Shown here: positions 25,569-35,145 of the stretch, piece after piece
Numbering within the stretch: position 1 is the stretch's first letter
How the letters are laid out: each line of letters opens with the position of its first letter
NCBI GenBank assembly: GCA_937967955.1
Contig: CALBUB010000015.1
Location: 1 to 64,000, forward strand
Length of the DNA stretch: 64,000 nucleotides
Direction of reading: 5' to 3'
Origin: an uncultured Bacillota bacterium
Lineage (GTDB): Bacteria; Bacillota; Clostridia; Tissierellales; Tepidimicrobiaceae
Program-made: the position numbers and the translations under genes
Notes under the pieces: generated by a model
The model's input: the letters and a program-made list of their open reading frames with translations, nothing else
Databases searched by the model: none
Told to the model about the DNA's origin: nothing

Positions 25569-25597
25569 TTGAACAATTTTTGATAATAGGGTAAAAT
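25569..25597 (+). promoter_or_regulatory. Putative sigma-A promoter for asp23-fakA
   Basis: TTGAAC and TAAAAT are spaced by 17 bases, 40 bases before the asp23 start. The -10 lies inside the inverted repeat GGGTA-AAATA-TACCC (25589-25603). Confidence 0.5.
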
Positions 25598-25637
25598 ATA
25601 CCCATAAAAATATTTTTCATTGAGGAGGCGATAATTA

Positions 25638-25994
25638 GTGCCAGCCAGAGACAAAAACCAATATGGTTACATTGATATAGATGACAATGTAATAGCTACT
25701 ATTGCTGGGCTTTCAGCTATGGAGAGTTACGGAATAGTTGGTATGGCTAGTAAAAAAGCTACCGATGGAATTTTTGAATTGTTAAAAAGAGAAAATCTAT
25801 CTAAAGGAGTTAAAGTATATACGGATAATAACGAAGTAGTAATAGACTTACACGTAATATTACAGTATGGCATTAGAATTTCAGTTGTAGCAGAAAATAT
25901 TATAGAAAAAGTTAAATTTAATGTTGAAAACTTGACTGGCTTAAAAGTTAGACAAGTAAATGTTTATGTGCAAGGAATTAGAGTAGAAAAGTAG
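25638..25994 (+). CDS. Asp23/YloU family envelope-stress protein
   Basis: A 118-aa Asp23/Gls24-type protein ('GYIDIDDNVIATIAGLSAMESYGIVGMAS', 'KGVKVYTDNNEVVIDLHVILQYG', 'VAENIIEKVKFNVENLTGLKVRQVNVYVQGI'). Family members are membrane-associated and linked to envelope homeostasis and, through gene context, to fatty-acid incorporation. GTG start at 25638 after GAGGAGG. It precedes fakA by 17 bases, as yloU precedes yloV in Bacillus. Confidence 0.92.
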   Translation: MPARDKNQYGYIDIDDNVIATIAGLSAMESYGIVGMASKKATDGIFELLKRENLSKGVKVYTDNNEVVIDLHVILQYGIRISVVAENIIEKVKFNVENLTGLKVRQVNVYVQGIRVEK

Positions 25995-26011
25995 TTTAAG
26001 GAGGTACTAAA

Positions 26012-27631
26012 TTGAAACTAACATATATAGATGGAATAATGCTTAAAAAAGCATTTATTGGGGCTGTTAACTTTTTGGAAAAAAATAAAGAAGAGGTTAA
26101 CAGCTTGAATGTGTTTCCTGTACCTGATGGGGATACTGGAACTAATATGCATTTGACAATAAAATCTGCAGTTAACCAAGTGTTAAAAATAGATGATACA
26201 AGCGTTGGTAAAATAGCCCTTGCTGCAAGTAATGGCTCACTAATGGGAGCAAGGGGAAATTCAGGAGTTATACTATCCCAATTATTTAGAGGCTTTGCTA
26301 ATGCTTTAAAGGGAAAAGACACTGCAGATGTAATGGATATTGCTAATGCTTTTAAACAAGCTGCAGACACTGCTTATAAAGCTGTAATGAAGCCTACAGA
26401 AGGAACCATATTGACTGTAGCTAGAAAGGCTGCAGAGTATGGTTTAGAAATTGCTAGGGAAGAAACGGATATAGTGGTTTTCCTAGAAAAGGTGATTAAA
26501 AGAGGAAACCAAGTAGTTAATGAGACACCAGAAATGTTACCAGTACTAAAGGAAGCAGGAGTTGTTGATGCTGGTGGTAAAGGACTTATGGTTATATTAA
26601 CAGGGGCATATAATGCTATAACATATAAGGAAGCAATAGAAGATGAATTACTAAAGGTAGAAGTTACTGAACCTAAAACTGTGTCCCATGAAGCCCTTGA
26701 TTCAGATATAAAATATGGTTATTGTACAGAGTTTATAATAAATACTAACGTAGATGACTATGGGGCTTTCAGGAATGAGTTGTCCCAGTATGGAGATTCG
26801 CTATTAGTTGTAGGTGGAGAAGGTATAATAAAAGTACACATTCACACTAACAATCCCGGATTAGTTTTAGAAAAAGCTTTAAATTTAGGAGAACTAAACG
26901 ATATAAAGATAGACAATATGAGGTATCAGCATAGACATATTATAGAGGAAAGTGCTAAAGAAACAGAAGAACAGAAGGAGTATAGCTTTATAGCTGTTTC
27001 TGTAGGAGAAGGGATTAATAATATATTCAAGGAATTGAATGTGGACTATATTATCCCTGGCGGGCAGACTATGAATCCTAGTACAGAAGATATACTTAAT
27101 GCAGTTAATAAGGTTAATGGAAAAAATATAATCGTATTTCCCAATAATGGGAATATAATACTAGCAGCAGAACAAGCAAGGGAGCTAAGCGACAAAAATG
27201 TATATATAATACCAACAAAAACTATACCTGAAGCTATATCAAGTTTGCTGGCATTTAATCCTGAACTTAGTGTAGAAGAGAATATAGAAAATATGACTGA
27301 AGCAATGAACCATGTTGTTACAGGCCAAGTGACCTATTCTGTTAGGGATTCTGAAATAAATAATAAGAAGATAAACAAAGACGATATAATTGGTATTTCA
27401 AAAGGAGAAATAATTTCTAATGGTGGCAATATAGAGGAGGTATCTGTAGAACTTGTAAAAAACTTAGTAAAAGAAGACTCCTCATTGATAACCATCTTCT
27501 ATGGCGATAATATAGAAGAAGAGGAAGCCAATAAATTAGGTGAAAGGTTGCAGGAAGAGTTTGAGGATATAGATGTGGAAGTAATATTCGGTGGTCAGCC
27601 AATATACTATTATATATTCTCAATAGAATAA
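26012..27631 (+). CDS. fakA: Fatty acid kinase catalytic subunit FakA (DhaK/DegV-like, YloV)
   Basis: FakA phosphorylates FakB-bound exogenous fatty acids for PlsX/PlsY phospholipid synthesis. The N-terminal DhaL-type nucleotide-binding domain (residues ~1-200) has 'NVFPVPDGDTGTNMHLT' (Mg/ATP aspartates) and 'NGSLMGARGNSGVILSQ'. The middle and C-terminal parts ('VVGGEGIIKVHIHTNNPG', 'IPGGQTMNPSTEDIL') match the YloV pattern. It is 539 aa. TTG start at 26012 with AAGGAGG 11 bases upstream. plsX in this window fits the same pathway; no fakB (DegV) gene is seen here. Confidence 0.92.
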   Translation: MKLTYIDGIMLKKAFIGAVNFLEKNKEEVNSLNVFPVPDGDTGTNMHLTIKSAVNQVLKIDDTSVGKIALAASNGSLMGARGNSGVILSQLFRGFANALKGKDTADVMDIANAFKQAADTAYKAVMKPTEGTILTVARKAAEYGLEIAREETDIVVFLEKVIKRGNQVVNETPEMLPVLKEAGVVDAGGKGLMVILTGAYNAITYKEAIEDELLKVEVTEPKTVSHEALDSDIKYGYCTEFIINTNVDDYGAFRNELSQYGDSLLVVGGEGIIKVHIHTNNPGLVLEKALNLGELNDIKIDNMRYQHRHIIEESAKETEEQKEYSFIAVSVGEGINNIFKELNVDYIIPGGQTMNPSTEDILNAVNKVNGKNIIVFPNNGNIILAAEQARELSDKNVYIIPTKTIPEAISSLLAFNPELSVEENIENMTEAMNHVVTGQVTYSVRDSEINNKKINKDDIIGISKGEIISNGGNIEEVSVELVKNLVKEDSSLITIFYGDNIEEEEANKLGERLQEEFEDIDVEVIFGGQPIYYYIFSIE

Positions 27632-27637
27632 TTAGTT

Positions 27638-27666
27638 CCCTACCAGTAGGTAGGGTGTTTTGTTTA
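27638..27666 (+). terminator. Terminator after fakA
   Basis: CCCTACC (27638-27644) pairs with GGTAGGG (27649-27655) around AGTA, then TGTTTTGTTT. Confidence 0.75.
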
Positions 27667-27692
27667 AAAGATAAGTACATGAGGGGATTAAA

Positions 27693-29735
27693 ATGGATGT
27701 ACAATATATAAAAGGTGTTGGACCTAAAAGGGCTGCTCAACTTAAAAAGCTTAATATAGCTACAGTAGAGGATTTGTTGTATTTTGCTCCTAAGGAATAT
27801 GATGACCGAACCCAATTTAAATACATAAAGGATTGTGTTGATGGGGAAAAGGTAAGCCTTAAAGTCCAAATATGTGGCTATCCTATTAAGCAAAAACCCA
27901 GGAGGAATCTAACAATAATAAAGGTTCCTGTAAGGGATAAAAGTGGACAAGCAATGCTTGTCTGGTTTAATCAAGATTATATTATTAGCAAATTATCCTT
28001 AGGAGATATAGTGATAGTAAATGGTAAAATAAATATTTTTAGAAGACAAGTCCAAATAATGAATCCTGTTTTGGATAAGGGAGAAGGGGAAAAAGTAGGG
28101 AGGATAATACCAATATATTCCTTAAAAGGAAAGCTTACTAATAACGAAATGATAAGGATAATTAAAAATGCAATTAAAGACCACATAAATACTATTCCAG
28201 AAAGATTACCAGAATATATAAGAGAGGAGTTGTCTTTACTACCTATTAGGGAAGCCATATTGAACATCCATTTTCCTAAAAGTAAAAAGCACTATTTAGA
28301 AGCTAGAAGAAGGCTTGCTTTTGAAGAACTGCTTACACTGCAGTTGGGCCTGTTTTTAATAAAAAATAGGACCAAGGAGTTGAACAGAGGTATTAAATTT
28401 CCTCCTGTAGAGGAAGTTTACCAATTTATAGATAATCTTCCCTTTAGGCTTACCAATGCCCAATTGAGAACCTTTAAAGAGATAGAAGAAGATATGGAAA
28501 AGCAACAGCAGATGAATAGATTGGTACAAGGGGATGTAGGTTCTGGAAAGACTATTGTGGCAATACTAGCTATGTTTAAAGCTTGGAAAGCAGGTTATCA
28601 ATCGGTTATGATGGCTCCCACAGAAATACTTGCAACCCAACATTATGAAACCATATGCAAATTTTTAGATAGCTATGGTGTTGTGTGCAGACTATTAGTA
28701 GGAAGCCTTTCACCAAAGAAAAAAGAAGAAATACTAGAAGAGCTTAGGGAAGGAAAAGTAGATATTTTAGTAGGGACCCATGCTGTTATACAAGATAATG
28801 TGAAGTTTAAAAATTTAGGATTAGCAATAACAGATGAACAACATAGGTTTGGAGTAAGGCAAAGAGCAGCTTTAAGCCAAAAAGGAGAAAATCCGGATAT
28901 ATTAGTAATGACAGCTACCCCAATTCCCAGAACTTTAGGGCTTATCCTCTATGGGGATTTGGATATTTCTATTATTGATGAATTGCCACCAGGAAGGAAA
29001 GAAATAAAAACCTATGTAGTTAATTCTAATATGATAGATAGGGTAAATGAATTTGTAAGAAAACATATTCTTGAGGGTAGGCAAGCTTATATAGTGGCGC
29101 CACTGATAGAAGAAAGTGATACCCTTGATGTAAAATCTGCAGAAGAAATATATAGCCATTTAAAAGATAAAGTTTTTAGTGAGTTTAAAGTTGGTTTATT
29201 ACATGGCAAAATGCCTCCTCAAGAAAAAGAAGATATTATGGAAAAGTTTGCAAATAGGGATTTGGATATTTTAGTTTCAACTACAGTTATTGAGGTAGGA
29301 GTTAATGTTCCCAATGCAAATATAATGGTAATTTATAATGCAGAAAGGTTTGGTTTAGCCCAGCTCCATCAGTTAAGAGGAAGGGTTGGTAGAGGTGATT
29401 ATCAATCTTACTGTATTTTAATAAATGAAAGCAATAGTAAAATATCCAGAGAGAGAATGAGGATAATGCAAAAGACTACCGATGGTTTTTATATATCAGA
29501 AAAGGATTTAGAGTTAAGAGGACCTGGTGATTTCTTTGGTACAAGACAACATGGTTTACCAGATTTAAAAATTGCCAACCTATTTTCAGATATGAATCTA
29601 TTAAAGCTGGCACAAAAAAAGGCTCAAGATATATTGGAAGAAGATGCTTTACTTTTAGATGAGAAGCATTTCTTGTTAAGGCAGAGCATTATAGACTTGT
29701 TTAAGGATAGGATTAATGATTTAATTTTTAACTAA
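27693..29735 (+). CDS. recG: ATP-dependent DNA helicase RecG
   Basis: RecG remodels stalled forks and Holliday junctions. The N-terminal wedge/OB region spans residues ~1-230 (opening 'IKGVGPKRAAQLKKLNI'). Helicase motifs include Walker A 'GDVGSGKTIV' at 280, 'APTEILATQHY', DEQH 'ITDEQHRFGVRQR' near 381, 'VMTATPIPRTL', 'STTVIEVGVNVPNA' and 'QLRGRVGRG'. The 680-aa length is normal. In Bacillus sdaAB-sdaAA lies between yloV and recG; here they are absent. Confidence 0.96.
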   Translation: MDVQYIKGVGPKRAAQLKKLNIATVEDLLYFAPKEYDDRTQFKYIKDCVDGEKVSLKVQICGYPIKQKPRRNLTIIKVPVRDKSGQAMLVWFNQDYIISKLSLGDIVIVNGKINIFRRQVQIMNPVLDKGEGEKVGRIIPIYSLKGKLTNNEMIRIIKNAIKDHINTIPERLPEYIREELSLLPIREAILNIHFPKSKKHYLEARRRLAFEELLTLQLGLFLIKNRTKELNRGIKFPPVEEVYQFIDNLPFRLTNAQLRTFKEIEEDMEKQQQMNRLVQGDVGSGKTIVAILAMFKAWKAGYQSVMMAPTEILATQHYETICKFLDSYGVVCRLLVGSLSPKKKEEILEELREGKVDILVGTHAVIQDNVKFKNLGLAITDEQHRFGVRQRAALSQKGENPDILVMTATPIPRTLGLILYGDLDISIIDELPPGRKEIKTYVVNSNMIDRVNEFVRKHILEGRQAYIVAPLIEESDTLDVKSAEEIYSHLKDKVFSEFKVGLLHGKMPPQEKEDIMEKFANRDLDILVSTTVIEVGVNVPNANIMVIYNAERFGLAQLHQLRGRVGRGDYQSYCILINESNSKISRERMRIMQKTTDGFYISEKDLELRGPGDFFGTRQHGLPDLKIANLFSDMNLLKLAQKKAQDILEEDALLLDEKHFLLRQSIIDLFKDRINDLIFN

Positions 29736-29794
29736 TACTATTTATATAAATAAAAAATATGTTAAAATATATCTAGCATAATTGGGGTGATTAT

Positions 29795-30358
29795 TTGAGA
29801 GTAATATCAGGTCTAAGAAAAGGCCATAGACTGAAAGGTCCAAGGAGCAGGAATATTAGACCAACAGAAGATAGAGTAAAGGAAGCTATGTTTAATATTT
29901 TGGGATATATTAATCATGAAAGTGTAGTTTTAGATTTATGTGCAGGTACTGGTAGTATTGGGATTGAATTTTTAAGCAGGGGAGCAAAGAAGGCCTATTT
30001 TGTAGATAAGGCTGGAGAGAGTATACAATGTATTAAGGAAAACTTAGCCCATACTAAATTAAAGGACAAGGGGGAAGTTATCAAAACTGATGCAATTAGG
30101 GCTATAAAAGATTTTAGCCAAAAAGGTATAATTTTTGATTATATATTTACAGATCCCCCTTACAATAGTTCCAAGTTGATCAATGATATAATTAAACATA
30201 TATGGGAGAAGGAAGTATTAAAAAGAGATGAAGGCATCTTAATTATAGAGCACGAAAAGAGTATAAAGCTGGATAATGAGCTTTACGGTTTCAAGAGGAT
30301 AGATTATAGGGAATACAAAGATACATGTTTATCTTTTTATATTTTAACTGAGATTTAA
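29795..30358 (+). CDS. rsmD: 16S rRNA (guanine-966-N2)-methyltransferase
   Basis: Methylates G966 of 16S rRNA. '[16 protein letters not shown]...[15 protein letters not shown]', the SAM motif '[20 protein letters not shown]' and the catalytic 'FTDPPYN' identify RsmD. It is 187 aa with a TTG start at 29795 after GGGGTGAT. It is followed after 11 bases by coaD, the usual Firmicute pairing (ylbH-coaD in Bacillus). Confidence 0.95.
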   Translation: MRVISGLRKGHRLKGPRSRNIRPTEDRVKEAMFNILGYINHESVVLDLCAGTGSIGIEFLSRGAKKAYFVDKAGESIQCIKENLAHTKLKDKGEVIKTDAIRAIKDFSQKGIIFDYIFTDPPYNSSKLINDIIKHIWEKEVLKRDEGILIIEHEKSIKLDNELYGFKRIDYREYKDTCLSFYILTEI

Positions 30359-30369
30359 GGAGGTTAACA

Positions 30370-30852
30370 ATGCAAGTTATATATCCTGGTAGTTTTGACC
30401 CAGTAACATACGGACACCTAGATATAATCGATAGATGTGCTAAAAAATTTGATAAGGTAATTGTGGCTATACTCAATAATAGTTCAAAAAAATACACTTT
30501 TTCCGTGGAAGAGAGAGTGGAGCTATTAATGAGGACCCTGGAAAAGTATGATAATGTAGAAGTAGACCATTTTTCAGGTTTACTTGTGGAATATGCTAAA
30601 AAGAAAAATTGCTCTTTGATTGTGAGAGGTTTAAGGGCAGTTTCTGATTATGAATATGAAATGCAAATGGCTCATGTAAACAATAAGCTTGCAGGGGATA
30701 TAGAGACCATATTTATGGTAGCAAGAGAAAAATATGCTTATTTAAGCTCTAGCATAGTTAAAGAAGTAGCTATGTTTGGAGGAGATATCTCCTGCTTCGT
30801 ACCAAAAGTAGTAGAAAATGCTTTAAAAGAAAAGATTAATGGGGGTCAGTAG
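30370..30852 (+). CDS. coaD: Phosphopantetheine adenylyltransferase
   Basis: Catalyses the penultimate CoA step, adenylating 4'-phosphopantetheine. The nucleotidyltransferase motif '[16 protein letters not shown]' (TxGH at residues 13-16) and '[19 protein letters not shown]' are intact; 160 aa, AAGGAGG upstream. It completes a CoA set with coaBC at 10.9 kb. The next gene starts one base after its stop. Confidence 0.96.
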   Translation: MQVIYPGSFDPVTYGHLDIIDRCAKKFDKVIVAILNNSSKKYTFSVEERVELLMRTLEKYDNVEVDHFSGLLVEYAKKKNCSLIVRGLRAVSDYEYEMQMAHVNNKLAGDIETIFMVAREKYAYLSSSIVKEVAMFGGDISCFVPKVVENALKEKINGGQ

Positions 30853-30853
30853 T

Positions 30854-31300
30854 ATGGAGGTATTAAGGCTAATTGAGGAAATTGAGGATATTTTAGAAAA
30901 TGCATCTACATTACCCTTTTCTAATAAGGTTGTTGTAGATGCAGATGAGCTATATGAGATACTAAAAGAGATTAGAATTAAGCTACCTGATGAGATTAAG
31001 CAAGCTAACTGGATAAAAGAAGAGAGGCAAAGGATTTTAGCTGAAGCTCAAAAGGATGCAGAAACGATTATAAATGAGGCAGAATCTAAAATAAAAGAAT
31101 TGATAGATGAAAATGAAATAACAAAGAAAGCTAAAGAAGCTGCTGAGGAGATTATAACAAAAGCTCAGAATAATGCCAAGGAAATTAGATTGGGAGCTTT
31201 AGAATATGCCGACAATATATTATATGAAACTCAACAGAATTTAAAGAAGCTCATAGAAACCTTAAATGAAAACAGACAAGAACTTAGAGGCGGTAATTAA
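30854..31300 (+). CDS. Coiled-coil protein of unknown function (ATPase-stalk/DivIVA-like helix)
   Basis: A 148-aa protein with a globular ~50-residue N-terminus ('MEVLRLIEEIEDILENASTLPFSNKVVVDADELYEIL') and a long charged helix (residues ~55-148) with alanine-rich heptads ('ILAEAQKDAETIINEAESKIKELI', 'AKEAAEEIITKAQNNAKEIR'). Such helices resemble F/V-type ATPase peripheral stalks and the DivIVA coil, and database names for relatives are often 'ATPase subunit' without functional basis. It follows coaD by one base, using the GGGGG upstream as ribosome site for ATG 30854. Its stop overlaps that of ylbJ on the other strand. A membrane or division role is only inference. Confidence 0.75.
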   Translation: MEVLRLIEEIEDILENASTLPFSNKVVVDADELYEILKEIRIKLPDEIKQANWIKEERQRILAEAQKDAETIINEAESKIKELIDENEITKKAKEAAEEIITKAQNNAKEIRLGALEYADNILYETQQNLKKLIETLNENRQELRGGN

Positions 31301-32487
31301 TTATTTTTTATGGATAGTTTTCTTATTATCATGAAAATTATGGAGCATATTAACATGTAAATTAGCATGAGAAATGCCAATTTAGTTGAGCTTATTAATA
31401 TATGAACCCAACTGTTAGGATAAATGTATTCAGGCATATGAGGACTAGGCATAAAGGAAAATTTTGCAAAATTTTTATATTTAATATTATAAATTAACAA
31501 AGTATATAGGCTTGAAAATATGCCATGGAAGAATTTGGAAACAATATATATTTTAGAGTTAATATCCGTTTTACTTATGAAGCTTAAAGCTTGGCTATGG
31601 ATGGAAAAACCGCCCCAACCAATTAGGAAGTTAATAAGCAATATTTTTTGCAAAAAGTTTATATTTAAAGAAGAAATTTTGCTGCAGCCAGTGGTTATTT
31701 CTAATATGCCAGCAATTAAACCTTGTAAAAGTTCAATGTTTATTTTTATTGGAAGTAGATAATGAACAATATGTACCATTCTAATAAATATTTCTGAAGC
31801 AAACAATAAATCTATAACTACTGAATAGAAGACTATAAAACCACCAACTGTAAGAATGGTGTTAAGGCTATTCTTTACGCAATTGCCAAGAATTGCTCCA
31901 ATGGTGTAATCTTTATTAATATAGATTAAAGGATTTTTTATTACATATTTATTTTTACTATTATATGTAGTGTGTTTTTTGTTGTAAAAGCGCAAAATTA
32001 AACCTACTGTTATAGCCCCTAAATAATGGGGATATAGTATAAGTGGAGCAATAGTAGGTGCATTCAACATGCCTACTGCTACAGCTCCTAACATGAATAA
32101 GGGCCCGGAAGTACTTGAGAAGCAGACTACTCTATCTGCTTCCGTTTTTGTTATTATCCTCTTTTCTCTTAAGGTGGATGTAATCTTTGCCCCCATTGGA
32201 TAGCCTGATATTATACTCATAGCAAAAGGGAAAGCCCCTTCTCCAGATACATTAAAAATAGGCTTCATAATAGGTTTTAAGGAATCACCTATGAAGTTAA
32301 CAAAGCCCATTTCAACTAATAATTCTGAGATTATAAAGAATGGAAATAATGAAGGAAAGACTATGTTAGCCCAAGTGTTAAGGCCATTAAAGGCACTATT
32401 TAAGGACATTTGTGGATACTTTACTATACCTATTAATACACATAGAATTAATGTTAAAAAAAATAAGTTTTTAATATGTTTTTTCAC
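31297..32487 (-). CDS. ylbJ: Sporulation integral membrane protein YlbJ
   Basis: YlbJ is a polytopic protein with two nucleoside-transporter 'gate' domains, required for spore cortex formation in Bacillus under sigma-E. The 396-aa product has about eight to ten hydrophobic segments. The glycine-rich 'AFNGLNTWANIVFPSLFPFFIISELLVEMGFV', 'SIISGYPMGAKITSTL' and 'GLIAGILEITTGCSKIS' are the matching gate features. GTG start at 32487 with an AGGGGGA ribosome site upstream on the minus strand. It lies near coaD and tmcAL as in Bacillus (ylbI-ylbJ-...-ylbM). It is the clearest evidence that the organism sporulates. Confidence 0.9.
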   Translation of the reverse strand: MKKHIKNLFFLTLILCVLIGIVKYPQMSLNSAFNGLNTWANIVFPSLFPFFIISELLVEMGFVNFIGDSLKPIMKPIFNVSGEGAFPFAMSIISGYPMGAKITSTLREKRIITKTEADRVVCFSSTSGPLFMLGAVAVGMLNAPTIAPLILYPHYLGAITVGLILRFYNKKHTTYNSKNKYVIKNPLIYINKDYTIGAILGNCVKNSLNTILTVGGFIVFYSVVIDLLFASEIFIRMVHIVHYLLPIKINIELLQGLIAGILEITTGCSKISSLNINFLQKILLINFLIGWGGFSIHSQALSFISKTDINSKIYIVSKFFHGIFSSLYTLLIYNIKYKNFAKFSFMPSPHMPEYIYPNSWVHILISSTKLAFLMLIYMLICSIIFMIIRKLSIKNN

Positions 32488-32532
32488 TTTCCTATCCCCC
32501 TTACTTAATTATATTTTTCTTTCTGCTTAATA

Positions 32533-32566
32533 TGAAAAAATAGCAAGTAAAACTTGCTATTTTTTC
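32533..32566 (-). terminator. Terminator overlapping the 3' end of tmcAL
   Basis: AAAAAATAGCAAGT (32535-32548) pairs with ACTTGCTATTTTTT (32552-32565) around AAA. In minus-strand RNA the stem includes the last tmcAL codons and its stop, and ends in a T run. Symmetric A/T flanks mean it could also act on plus-strand transcripts. Confidence 0.75.
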
Positions 32567-33813
32567 TTAATATAAGGGGGTGTTAAATAGTCCATGTTTG
32601 TTAAAGACTTTTCTGTTTTTAGGCCTAAAAAGAAAAGCTCAGTAGCCTTTTTGTCAAAACTTATAATCCTATCTACATTTGGGTTTTTTATATTATGATA
32701 GTTTGAAAATTTGGTTATAATAGGTATATCTGTTTTTGCCTTAATTTTTTTCAATAAATAAAAACCTTTTTCATTTGAAGCTAATACTCTTACATAAGCA
32801 GGATGGTATGAGGATAGCTCCCTAAAGGTATCTTTGTTTAAATCCATCATTAGATGGAGCAATATTCTTTGGATTCTGCTTTTTGGATACCTTTTAGTTA
32901 CTACAGCATTTAAAAAGCTTTCAATATTATTAAATTCATAGCTTTTTTCTACAAGTCTGTTGTCTAAACCTGCTTCCACATCCATTATTTTAGAAAGTTT
33001 GTTTTTGCCTTCAACCCTTAATAAATAATGGACTATTTGGTTATAATTATCAAGAGAATTGAAGTGATGGTAATTACCTATATAATCAATTAAATGCTTA
33101 TAAGTTTCTTTAGGCACATAATCTATCACTGAAGAAATATGCTCAGTTTCTAGTAATTTTTTTCTTATGGCAGTGGCACTAGCTATTTTGTTATTAAGCT
33201 CAAGCTCATTGTATTTACTGCCAATACGCTTAATTGTAACTGGTTTTATATGGCTATTAAGTCTTTTTAATGCTTTTAAATATTCAATAGCCAATATATT
33301 GTTTGGACTATTGACTATTTTATTTATGTCTATATTTGAAAGGCCTTTTTCATATTTGGCAAAATATCCCTGTAATGCATAGCTTCTAGCTACCGGGAAG
33401 GAATTACCTTTTTGAAGATATTCTTTTAATAATTGTTTGTAATAAGGAGGTTCTTCTACTAAAACATCAGCAATTGGATATAAATACTTTAACTCACCTA
33501 TTTCACTACCAAAAGAAACATAGTCAACAATTTTTAGGCTATTGAGTAATGAAATACTTCCATAAGCGAAAAATTCTGCCGATTGGACTGAAAATATAAA
33601 GGGAAGTTCTATCACTAAATCTACCCCATTATCAATGGCCATTTTAGCCTTAGTCCATTTGTCTATGAGGGAAGGCTCTCCTCTTTGTACAAAGGAGCCA
33701 CTCATTACAGCAATAGAGTATTGGGATGTAGTGATTTTTTTAGATAACGCTAAATGGTATTTGTGTCCATGGTGAAAGGGATTATATTCAGCTACTATGC
33801 CTACAACACTCAA
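32557..33813 (-). CDS. tmcAL: tRNA(Met) cytidine acetate ligase TmcAL (YlbM)
   Basis: TmcAL uses acetate and ATP to form N4-acetylcytidine at the wobble base of elongator tRNAMet. The opening 'VVGIVAEYNPFHHGHKYHL' holds the HxGH nucleotidyltransferase motif; 'VMSGSFVQRGEPSLIDKWTKAKMAI', 'VDLVIELPFIFSVQSAEFFA' and 'TATAIRKKL'-like 'SATAIRKKLLE' follow. It is 418 aa. TTG start at 33813 with GGGGG 9 bases upstream. Using acetate directly makes its neighbour ackA a thematic, though probably incidental, companion. Confidence 0.93.
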   Translation of the reverse strand: MSVVGIVAEYNPFHHGHKYHLALSKKITTSQYSIAVMSGSFVQRGEPSLIDKWTKAKMAIDNGVDLVIELPFIFSVQSAEFFAYGSISLLNSLKIVDYVSFGSEIGELKYLYPIADVLVEEPPYYKQLLKEYLQKGNSFPVARSYALQGYFAKYEKGLSNIDINKIVNSPNNILAIEYLKALKRLNSHIKPVTIKRIGSKYNELELNNKIASATAIRKKLLETEHISSVIDYVPKETYKHLIDYIGNYHHFNSLDNYNQIVHYLLRVEGKNKLSKIMDVEAGLDNRLVEKSYEFNNIESFLNAVVTKRYPKSRIQRILLHLMMDLNKDTFRELSSYHPAYVRVLASNEKGFYLLKKIKAKTDIPIITKFSNYHNIKNPNVDRIISFDKKATELFFLGLKTEKSLTNMDYLTPPYIKKK

Positions 33814-33942
33814 TTTAGTACCCCCATTTTTTTAATTAGTATATTCATTATAGCAGAAAAATTATAAGTAATAGTCGTTGATTTTTTGACATTATTATAA
33901 TAATATATTCTTGATATAACAAAATGGAGGAGGAATCGACAA

Positions 33943-35139
33943 ATGAACATATTAGTGATTAACTGTGGTAGTTCTTCATTAAAGTATCAGTTAATCAATA
34001 TGGACAATGAAGAAGTCCTTGCCAAAGGTTTAGTAGAAAGAATAGGTATAGAAGGTTCAAGAATTAAGCATACTGCTACTGGCAAGGAAGAAAAAATTAT
34101 TGAGGAGCCAATTAAAGACCATAGAAGAGGTTTAGAGTTAGTATTAAATGCCCTTGTTGATAAGGAGTACGGAGTTATCAGTTCTTTAGAGAATATTGAT
34201 GCTGTTGGGCATAGAGTTGTACACGGTGGAGAAGAATTTTCCGATTCTGTCATTATAGATGATAAGGTTATGGAGGCAATAAAGGCTTGTGTTGAATTAG
34301 CTCCATTACATAATCCACCAAACATAGTTGGTATAGAAGCTTGTAAAGAGCTTATGCCTAATGTACCAATGGTTGCGGTGTTTGACACAGCTTTCCATCA
34401 AACTATACCTGCAGAAAATTATATATATCCTCTACCCTATGAGTATTATGAAAAATATGGTATTAGAAAGTACGGTTTCCACGGTACCTCCCATAAATAT
34501 GTATCCTTGAAAGCTGCAGAAATATTAGGAAGACCAGTAGATGAATTAAATTTAATAACATGCCATTTAGGAAATGGAGCTAGTGTTTGTGCAATAAAGG
34601 GCGGAAAATCTGTCGATACAAGTATGGGCTTTACACCTTTAGAAGGACTTGCAATGGGAACTAGATGTGGAGATATAGACCCAGCCATCATTCCATTTAT
34701 AATGGAGAAAGAAAAACTATCCTTTGAAGAAATAAACAATATGCTGAATAAGAAATCAGGAGTATTAGGAATTTCTGGCCTAAGCAGTGACTTTAGAGAT
34801 TTAGAGGAAGCTGCAAACAATGGAAATGAAAGGGCTGAACTTGCACTTAAAGTATTCTGCAATAGGGTAAAAGAGTATATTGGAGCTTATTCAGCAGTCC
34901 TATGTGATGTAGATGCATTAGTATTTACTGCAGGAATTGGTGAAAACTCCAGTAGTATTAGAGAAAAAATCTGTGAAGGGTTAGAATGTATCAACATCCA
35001 TCTAGATCCTGAGCTAAACAAAGTAAGAGGAAAGGAAGCAATAATTTCTACTGAAAATTCTCAAGTTAAGGTATTAGTTATTCCTACTAATGAAGAATTG
35101 ATGATTGCAAGAGATACTGCTAAATTGGTAAGCCAATAA
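33943..35139 (+). CDS. ackA: Acetate kinase
   Basis: Interconverts acetyl phosphate and acetate with ATP, the last energy-conserving step of acetogenic fermentation. Motifs: '[16 protein letters not shown]', '[11 protein letters not shown]', '[39 protein letters not shown]', '[12 protein letters not shown]' and '[14 protein letters not shown]'. It is 398 aa. GGAGGAGG upstream. No phosphotransacetylase gene is adjacent, unlike many Clostridia. The gap before it has an isolated TATAAT at 33896-33901 and a TTGACA at 33886, but they are not at standard spacing, so the promoter is uncertain. A perfect promoter for yceD begins 7 bases after its stop. Confidence 0.97.
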   Translation: MNILVINCGSSSLKYQLINMDNEEVLAKGLVERIGIEGSRIKHTATGKEEKIIEEPIKDHRRGLELVLNALVDKEYGVISSLENIDAVGHRVVHGGEEFSDSVIIDDKVMEAIKACVELAPLHNPPNIVGIEACKELMPNVPMVAVFDTAFHQTIPAENYIYPLPYEYYEKYGIRKYGFHGTSHKYVSLKAAEILGRPVDELNLITCHLGNGASVCAIKGGKSVDTSMGFTPLEGLAMGTRCGDIDPAIIPFIMEKEKLSFEEINNMLNKKSGVLGISGLSSDFRDLEEAANNGNERAELALKVFCNRVKEYIGAYSAVLCDVDALVFTAGIGENSSSIREKICEGLECINIHLDPELNKVRGKEAIISTENSQVKVLVIPTNEELMIARDTAKLVSQ

Positions 35140-35145
35140 TATTTC

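Noticed and set aside
27417..27893. Minus-strand 158-codon frame across the fakA-recG junction
   Set aside because: It spans the fakA terminator and two strongly supported plus-strand genes.
33878..33914. Promoter for ackA from TTGATT/TTGACA and TATAAT
   Set aside because: Perfect elements occur but not at 16-18 base spacing, so a specific promoter could not be assigned.
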